From: Hydrogenophaga sp.
GTDB taxonomy: Bacteria > Pseudomonadota > Gammaproteobacteria > Burkholderiales > Burkholderiaceae_C
NCBI GenBank assembly: GCA_020723845.1
Contig: DYIC01000015.1
Span: 1-39,898 of the forward strand
DNA: 39,898 nucleotides
Reading direction: 5' to 3'
The number at the start of each line of letters is the position of its first letter. Position 1 is the stretch's first letter. The notes beneath the pieces were generated by a model. The model made no database searches, was not told where the DNA came from, and saw nothing but the letters and a program-made list of their open reading frames with translations. The position numbers and the translations under genes were made by a program. This document shows positions 34,938-39,898 of the stretch, piece after piece.

Positions 34938-36800
34938 ATGATCCGTATCGCCGAACTGAAACTGCCGCTGGAGGCGCTGCCGGTCGAAGTGCGCCGGGCC
35001 GCCGATGCGCCCGCCGAGACCGACGCCGACCGTGCGCCGCCGCCCCACCCGCTGGATGCCCTGCGCGCGCTGGCGGCGCAGACGCTGGGCATCGCGCCCG
35101 GCGCCATTGCGGCGCTGCAGGTGCACAAGCGCAGCTTCGACGCACGCGGCGCCGCCCTGCGCGCGGTCTACATCGTCGACGTGGCGCTGGCCGACCCCGC
35201 CCAGGAAGCAACGCTGCTGCAGCGCCTGGCGCGCCACCCGCACGTACAGCCCACGCCGGACATGGCGTGGCACCCGCCGGCCCGTGCCGCGCAAGACTGG
35301 GTACCGTCAGCGGGCGAGCGGCCAGTGGTGGTGGGGTTTGGCCCGTGCGGCATCTTCGCCGCGCTGACGCTGGCCGAGATGGGGTTGCGCCCGCTCGTGC
35401 TCGAGCGTGGCCGCCCAGTGCGCCGGCGCACCCAGGACACCTGGGGTCTGTGGCGGCGTGGCGTGCTCGACCCGGCGTCGAACGTGCAATTCGGCGAAGG
35501 CGGTGCGGGACTGTTCTCCGACGGCAAGCTCTACAGCCAGATCAAAGACCCCCGCCACCTGGGCCGGCGTGTCATGCGCGCCTTCGTCGACGCCGGTGCC
35601 CCGCCGGAAATCCTCTACGACGCCCATCCCCACATCGGGACCTTCAAGCTCGTCAAAGTGGTCGAGGCGTTGCGCGCACGCATCGTGGCGTTGGGGGGCG
35701 AGGTGCGTTTCGAGCAGCAGGTGACGGACTTCGTCGTGGAACGCGACAGCGATGGCCGTCTGCACCTGCAAGGGTTGCGCGTGCGCGATCTGGCGCACGG
35801 CAGCGAGATCACGCTACCCGCGCAGCGCGTGCTGCTGGCGCTGGGCCACAGCGCGCGCGACACCTTCGAGCAGCTGCACCTGCACGGCGTCTTTCTGGAG
35901 GCCAAGCCGTTTTCGATCGGGGTGCGCATCGAGCACCCGCAATCCCTCATCGACCGCGCGCGCTGGGGACGACACGCCGGGCACCCGCTGCTGGGCGCAG
36001 CGGCGTACAAGCTGGTGCACCACGCCGCCAACGGCCGCGCGGTCTACAGCTTTTGCATGTGTCCGGGCGGCACGGTCGTGGCCGCCACCAGCGAGCCCGA
36101 ACGCGTCGTCACCAACGGCATGAGCCAATATTCACGCGCCGAGCGCAACGCCAACGCCGGGTTGGTCGTGGGCATCGGGCCCGCCGACTACCCGCAGGGT
36201 GACCGCGACGCCTGGCACGCCGCGTTCGGCGCCGAACGCGGCGATCGCTACGCCGCGCAAGCCCGGGACTGCGTCAGCCGCGGCGTCACCCATCCGCTGG
36301 CGGGCATCGTGCTGCAGCGCCAACTCGAGCGCGCCGCCTACCATGCGGGCGGGGGTGGCTATCGGGCCCCGGGCCAGCAAGTCGGCGACTTTTTGGTCGG
36401 GCGCCCCTCCAGCGGCTGGGGCGACGTGCTGCCCTCGTACCGGCCCGGCGTCACCCCGGGCGATTTGGCGACGGTACTGCCCGCCTACGCGGTGGCCGCC
36501 ATGCGCGAGGCGCTGCCGGCGTTTGGCCGCCAGATCCGGGGCTACGACCGCCCCGACGCCGTCCTGACCGGGGTCGAGACGCGCACCTCGTCGCCGCTGC
36601 GCATCACGCGCGGGGCCGACTACCAGAGCCTCAACACCCGCGGGCTGTACCCCGCAGGCGAAGGCGCCGGCTACGCCGGTGGCATTCTGTCGGCCGCGGT
36701 CGATGGCATCCGCGTGGCCGAGGCACTGGGCTGCGACTTGCTCGGCGTGCCTGCCCCGCCACCCGACCGCACCGTCCACGCCGGCGTCGCCTACGGTTGA
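34938..36800 (+). CDS. FAD-dependent oxidoreductase (COG2509-type)
   Basis: The 620-residue protein has an N-terminal domain of about 115 residues seen in this family (ALQVHKRSFDARG), followed near residue 130 by the FAD-binding Rossmann motif VVVGFGPCGIFAAL and LVLERG. Downstream are SNVQFGEGGAGLFSDGKL, FSIGVRIEHPQ, CMCPGGTVVAATSE, and the C-terminal FAD motif GLYPAGEGAGYAGGILSAA. The family (uncharacterised FAD-dependent dehydrogenases) has no settled substrate. ATG 34938 has GAGG 7 nt upstream; the longer open frame crosses rnpB and is not coding. The gene stands between the divergent rnpB promoter and the htpX terminator. Confidence 0.9.
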   Translation: MIRIAELKLPLEALPVEVRRAADAPAETDADRAPPPHPLDALRALAAQTLGIAPGAIAALQVHKRSFDARGAALRAVYIVDVALADPAQEATLLQRLARHPHVQPTPDMAWHPPARAAQDWVPSAGERPVVVGFGPCGIFAALTLAEMGLRPLVLERGRPVRRRTQDTWGLWRRGVLDPASNVQFGEGGAGLFSDGKLYSQIKDPRHLGRRVMRAFVDAGAPPEILYDAHPHIGTFKLVKVVEALRARIVALGGEVRFEQQVTDFVVERDSDGRLHLQGLRVRDLAHGSEITLPAQRVLLALGHSARDTFEQLHLHGVFLEAKPFSIGVRIEHPQSLIDRARWGRHAGHPLLGAAAYKLVHHAANGRAVYSFCMCPGGTVVAATSEPERVVTNGMSQYSRAERNANAGLVVGIGPADYPQGDRDAWHAAFGAERGDRYAAQARDCVSRGVTHPLAGIVLQRQLERAAYHAGGGGYRAPGQQVGDFLVGRPSSGWGDVLPSYRPGVTPGDLATVLPAYAVAAMREALPAFGRQIRGYDRPDAVLTGVETRTSSPLRITRGADYQSLNTRGLYPAGEGAGYAGGILSAAVDGIRVAEALGCDLLGVPAPPPDRTVHAGVAYG

Positions 36801-36817
36801 CGGTGCACCAAACGAAA

Positions 36818-36839
36818 GGGCGCCCATCTCTGGGCGCCC
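36818..36839 (-). terminator. Rho-independent terminator, mainly for htpX
   Basis: GGGCGCCCA and TGGGCGCCC form a perfect 9-bp stem with a 4-nt loop in the 63-nt gap between two convergent genes. On the minus strand the stem is followed by TTTCGTTT, a fair T-tract for htpX. On the plus strand no T-run follows, so termination of the oxidoreductase transcript would be weaker. Confidence 0.8.
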
Positions 36840-36863
36840 AACGTGGGGTCGGCCTGCTGCCGC

Positions 36864-37733
36864 TCACAACGCCTGCAGGGCGGCGATGCGCTCCTCGATC
36901 GGCGGGTGGGTGGCGAACAGCTTGCCGAGGCTGCCGGTAATGCCCAGTGCCTGCATCCCCTGCGGCAACGCACCGGGCTCCAAGCCACCCAAGCGCGCCA
37001 GTGCGTTGATCATGGGCTGCTTGCGCCCCATCAGCATGGCCGCCCCCGCGTCCGCGCGGAATTCACGCTGGCGGCTGAACCACGCCACGATGATGGCGGC
37101 CAGGAACCCCAGCACGACCTCCATCACGATGCTGGTGACCAGATAGCCGATCCCCGGGCCGGAGGACTCGCTGTCCCCGCGACGCAAGAAGCTGTCGACC
37201 ACGTAGCCGATGACGCGGCTCAAGAACACCACGAACGTGTTCATCACGCCTTGGATCAGCGTCATGGTCACCATGTCGCCGTTGGCAATGTGCGCCACCT
37301 CGTGCGCCAGCACCGCTTCCACTTCCTCGCGCGTCATGTTGGCCAGCAGCCCGGTGGATACACCCACCAGCGCGTCGTTCTTGAACGCGCCCGTGGCAAA
37401 CGCGTTGGGCTCACCCTCATAGATGCCGACCTCGGGCATGCCGATGCCGGCCTTGTCGGCGAGTTTGCGCACGGTGGCCAGCAGCCACGCCTCGTCCGCG
37501 TTGCGCGGCTGGTCGATGATGACCATGCCCGTGCTCCACTTGGCCATGGGCTTGCTGATGAGCAGCGAGATGAACGCGCCACCAAAGCCGATCACCAGCG
37601 AGAAGACGGCCAGCGCCGTCACATCCAGCCCGTTGGCGGTCAGGAACCGATCCACCCCGAGGATGCGGGTGGTGATCAACAGCACCGCCATGACGGCGAG
37701 GTTGGTCAGAACCAGCAGCAAAATGCGTTTCAT
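36864..37733 (-). CDS. htpX: Membrane zinc metalloprotease HtpX
   Basis: HtpX degrades misfolded membrane proteins in the inner membrane alongside FtsH. The 289-residue protein has two N-terminal membrane helices (about 4-24 and 36-60), the zinc motif HEVAH at 144-148, a second pair of hydrophobic segments (about 157-175 and 198-216), and the third ligand in [11 protein letters not shown]. The C-terminal [13 protein letters not shown] is typical. ATG 37733 has GGAGA 4 nt upstream. It follows the phosphodiesterase-fold gene by 70 nt. Confidence 0.97.
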   Translation of the reverse strand: MKRILLLVLTNLAVMAVLLITTRILGVDRFLTANGLDVTALAVFSLVIGFGGAFISLLISKPMAKWSTGMVIIDQPRNADEAWLLATVRKLADKAGIGMPEVGIYEGEPNAFATGAFKNDALVGVSTGLLANMTREEVEAVLAHEVAHIANGDMVTMTLIQGVMNTFVVFLSRVIGYVVDSFLRRGDSESSGPGIGYLVTSIVMEVVLGFLAAIIVAWFSRQREFRADAGAAMLMGRKQPMINALARLGGLEPGALPQGMQALGITGSLGKLFATHPPIEERIAALQAL

Positions 37734-37803
37734 GGGATCTCCAGTCAGCGTAACAGGGGTGGTGGTTGCGGTGCTATCGAGATGGGGCCACGGCGACCCG
37801 TTT

Positions 37804-38694
37804 TCAACCGTGGGCGTGGCCTGCGATTCCGTCGGCGCCCCGAAGTTCCACCAGCAACGGCTGATGATCTGACCACAGGGTAGCAGAATCGATCTGCACG
37901 CGCATGACGCGCGCGCGCAGGCCGGCGCTGACGAACGCGTAGTCGCACGTCACCGGATGGACACCATCCTCGTGCACGCGAAAAGTGGGCGGCTGCGCGG
38001 TCTCAGGCCGACACAGCCGCCAGGCGTCCCACCACAGGGGCTGGCCAACGGGACTGACAGCGCCCGTCAGCACGCCATACGCCGGATCGTCCGGGGCCGC
38101 GTTGAAGTCGCCCATCAGCACCGCATCCGCCGCGTGCGGGCGCGTCTGGAAAGGGGTATCCGCGCGCTCCTCGCCCAGGATGGGGGGATGGGCCGCCAGC
38201 TCGGCGGCCTCCTGCTGCCAGGCCAGCAGGGCGCGCGCCTGCGCCGTGCGCTGACGCAGGCTGTAATACGCCAGGTGGGTGCTGCCCACACGCAGCGGCC
38301 CCCAGGGGGCTTGCACCGTCAGCGCCGCCAGTACGCGCGGCATCGAGGGCACGCACGGGTCGGCCGGGTACGGCAGCGCCACATGCTGCACGCGCCAAAC
38401 GGGCAGGCGGGTGGCGATCAAGTTGCCAAAGCGCTGACGCTGCGCCAACCCGGGGCGCCATTCGTCCAGCGCCGGGGCGTAAAACACCTCATACCCCGGC
38501 AGCGCCGCCCGCACCTGCGCCAACTGGTCGGCGCCGTCGTGGCCCACCAGACCCGGGTATCCCTGCGCCACCTCCTGCAGGGCGATCACATCGGGCTGCT
38601 GCCCCCACGCCAGCACGTGCGCGAGCACGCGGGCCACGTCCACGCGGCCATCCATGCCGCAAAACCACTGCACGTTCCAGCTCAACAGTCGCAT
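37804..38694 (-). CDS. Endonuclease/exonuclease/phosphatase family protein
   Basis: A 296-residue metal-dependent hydrolase of the EEP superfamily. It starts [11 protein letters not shown] (Asn of the metal site), then IALQEV (catalytic Glu), [19 protein letters not shown] (Asp/Asn), and ends with the [10 protein letters not shown] His/Asp motif, so all landmarks are present. No signal peptide is visible, so it is probably cytoplasmic. The substrate (DNA repair, phospholipid or nucleotide) cannot be told. A near-perfect AGGAGG precedes ATG 38694. It lies 38 nt after pyrC and is likely co-transcribed. Confidence 0.9.
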   Translation of the reverse strand: MRLLSWNVQWFCGMDGRVDVARVLAHVLAWGQQPDVIALQEVAQGYPGLVGHDGADQLAQVRAALPGYEVFYAPALDEWRPGLAQRQRFGNLIATRLPVWRVQHVALPYPADPCVPSMPRVLAALTVQAPWGPLRVGSTHLAYYSLRQRTAQARALLAWQQEAAELAAHPPILGEERADTPFQTRPHAADAVLMGDFNAAPDDPAYGVLTGAVSPVGQPLWWDAWRLCRPETAQPPTFRVHEDGVHPVTCDYAFVSAGLRARVMRVQIDSATLWSDHQPLLVELRGADGIAGHAHG

Positions 38695-38732
38695 CGGCGC
38701 CTCCTTGTGCCCGTGGCGCGGGCGGCCCCCGC

Positions 38733-39779
38733 TCAGGCCGCGGGCACGACGCGCCAAGCGAGCGTCTCGCCCGCGCGCAGGGGCTTGACCACGGCGTCCC
38801 CCAACGGGTAGCCCTGCGGCACGACCCACGGCTCACGCCGCAGCGTGAGCGTGCCGCGGTTGCGCGGCAGGCCGTAGAAATCCGGCCCGTACCAGCTCGC
38901 AAAACCCTCCAGCTTATCCAAGGCCCCCGCGGCCTCGAACGCCTGCGCATACAGCTCCAGGGCGGCGGGCGCGGTGTAGCAGCCCGCGCAACCCACCGCG
39001 TGCTCCTTCAGGTGCGCCGCGTGCGGGGCGCTGTCGGTGCCCAGAAAGAAGCGCGGCGAGCCACTGGTGGCTGCCGCCACCAGCGCCTGGCGGTGTATCT
39101 CGCGCTTGAGCACGGGCAAACAGTAATAGTGGGGCCGAATGCCCCCCGTGAACAAGGCGTTGCGGTTGTAGAGCAGGTGATGCGCGGTGATCGTGGCGGC
39201 CAGATTCGGCCCGCCGTCGGCCACGTACTGTGCCGCCTCGCGTGTGGTGATGTGCTCCAGCACGATCTTGAGGCCTGGAAAATCGCGTCGCAACGGCTCG
39301 AGCACACGCTCGATGAACACCGCCTCGCGGTCGAAGATGTCGATCTCGCCATCCGTGACCTCGCCGTGGATGAGCAGCAGCAGCCCCTCGCGCTGCATCG
39401 CCTCCAGCGTGCGGTAGGTCTTGCGGATGTCCGTCACGCCCGCGTCACTGTGGGTGGTGGCGCCAGCCGGGTACAGCTTGCAGGCCACCACGCCGGCTTC
39501 GCGCGCGCGCGCGATCTCGTCCGGCGGCAGATGGTCGGTCAGGTACAGCGTCATGAGCGGCTCGAACGACACCCCTGGTGGCACGGCGGCGAGGATGCGC
39601 TCGCGATACGCCCGCGCCTGCGCCGCCGTGGTCACCGGCGGCTTGAGGTTGGGCATGACGATGGCACGCCCGAACTGCGCGGCCGTGTGCGGCACGGTCG
39701 TGGCCAGCGCCGCACCGTCACGCAGGTGCACATGCCAGTCGTCGGGTCGGGTGAGGGTCAGAGAGTCGCGGGTCGTCAT
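38733..39779 (-). CDS. pyrC: Dihydroorotase
   Basis: PyrC closes carbamoyl-aspartate to dihydroorotate in pyrimidine synthesis. The 348-residue protein is of the short, E. coli-like class. Metal and catalytic residues are visible: DWHVHLRD (His16, His18), the bridging lysine in VACKLYPAG, the histidines in LIHGEVTD and LEHITT, and FLGTDSAPH with the catalytic Asp. ATG 39779 gives the usual opening ([14 protein letters not shown]). There is no Shine-Dalgarno, but GACAAT lies 8 nt upstream. Six further codons to GTG 39797 were rejected because they contain that box. Confidence 0.98.
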   Translation of the reverse strand: MTTRDSLTLTRPDDWHVHLRDGAALATTVPHTAAQFGRAIVMPNLKPPVTTAAQARAYRERILAAVPPGVSFEPLMTLYLTDHLPPDEIARAREAGVVACKLYPAGATTHSDAGVTDIRKTYRTLEAMQREGLLLLIHGEVTDGEIDIFDREAVFIERVLEPLRRDFPGLKIVLEHITTREAAQYVADGGPNLAATITAHHLLYNRNALFTGGIRPHYYCLPVLKREIHRQALVAAATSGSPRFFLGTDSAPHAAHLKEHAVGCAGCYTAPAALELYAQAFEAAGALDKLEGFASWYGPDFYGLPRNRGTLTLRREPWVVPQGYPLGDAVVKPLRAGETLAWRVVPAA

Positions 39780-39787
39780 GGAAGGGT

Positions 39788-39793
39788 ATTGTC
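39788..39793 (-). promoter_or_regulatory. Candidate -10 box of pyrC (GACAAT)
   Basis: GACAAT lies 8 nt before the pyrC ATG. A TTGGGG 18 nt upstream (39812-39817) is a possible -35. It is one of the set of similar boxes before SD-less starts in this window. Confidence 0.4.
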
Positions 39794-39803
39794 GCACCGC
39801 CCC

Positions 39804-39832
39804 TTGTCTTTCCCCAAACCCGCCCCTATACT
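39804..39832 (+). promoter_or_regulatory. Sigma-70 promoter for the gene at the right edge
   Basis: TTGTCT (39804-39809, 4 of 6) and TATACT (39827-39832, 5 of 6) are spaced 17 nt apart on the plus strand. A start near 39839 would leave a leader of about 27 nt before ATG 39866. It is divergent from, and overlaps, the pyrC upstream region. Confidence 0.6.
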
Positions 39833-39865
39833 CAACCCGGTATTGTTCATATCCGGAAACAGACG

Positions 39866-39898
39866 ATGCAGACCACCACCTCTCCCAAACCTTTTTGG
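39866..39898 (+). CDS. Start of an unidentified gene, cut by the window edge
   Basis: ATG 39866 opens a frame that stays open to the last base, giving [12 protein letters not shown] purine-rich GGAAA lies 8 nt upstream and a good promoter precedes it. Only 11 residues are visible, so no function can be assigned. Confidence 0.45.
   Translation, partial: MQTTTSPKPFW

Noticed and set aside
1-39898. tRNA genes, rRNA genes, prophage or defence islands
   Set aside because: No cloverleaf, rRNA segment, phage structural gene or known defence gene was recognised outside the two insertion sequences.

Overview
The window is high-GC bacterial chromosome. Gene content and order suggest a betaproteobacterium of the order Burkholderiales, Comamonadaceae-like: a complete division and cell wall (dcw) cluster, then hslU-hslV, a STAS-like protein, a cysteine-poor DksA and a COG0523 GTPase, then rlmI; further on dapF, a DUF484 gene and xerC. 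A genus cannot be fixed from the sequence alone. Almost everything is housekeeping and most genes lie on the minus strand.

Layout. (1) 1-613: the 3' end of ruvC (+), convergent with an unlisted 58-residue membrane protein (-). (2) 640-19004 (-): mraZ, rsmH, ftsL, ftsI, murE, murF, mraY, murD, ftsW, murG, murC, ddl, ftsQ, ftsA, ftsZ, lpxC. Most neighbours overlap by 4-11 nt. An AT-rich leader at 19005-19100 holds a promoter and four 10-bp phased repeats that look like the MraZ operator. (3) 19241-26026 (-): hslU, hslV, an uncharacterised STAS-like protein, dksA, a COG0523 metal GTPase with a His-rich loop, and rlmI. (4) 26041-28840: an insertion-sequence patch, with an apparently intact IS607-family element (serine recombinase plus TnpB) next to a decayed DDE element that still has both inverted repeats. 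(5) 28893-32720 (-): periplasmic DsrE-like protein, xerC, DUF484, dapF and an OmpA-type lipoprotein. (6) 32839-36800 (+): a Nudix/metallo-beta-lactamase fusion and an FAD oxidoreductase, separated by rnpB (RNase P RNA) on the minus strand. (7) 36864-39779 (-): htpX, an endonuclease/exonuclease/phosphatase-family hydrolase and pyrC. A plus-strand gene starts at the right edge behind a good promoter.

Function. The dcw genes make lipid II (MurC-F, Ddl, MraY, MurG), polymerise and cross-link it at the septum (FtsW, FtsI, FtsL, FtsQ) and run the division ring (FtsA, FtsZ). LpxC starts lipid A synthesis and DapF supplies the meso-diaminopimelate that MurE (DNPR motif) appears to use. HslUV and HtpX handle protein quality control. 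DksA, with three of its four zinc-finger cysteines replaced, sits beside a putative metal chaperone, which points to metal-related physiology.

No clearly new multi-gene defence or biosynthetic system is visible. The items most worth a second look are: a recurring ACAAT-type -10 box 6-8 nt before starts that lack a Shine-Dalgarno (possible leaderless mRNAs); the Zn-finger-degenerate DksA beside COG0523; the undescribed STAS-like protein; the IS607 TnpB locus with its end hairpin; and the decayed IS whose transposase start is buried in a perfect hairpin.
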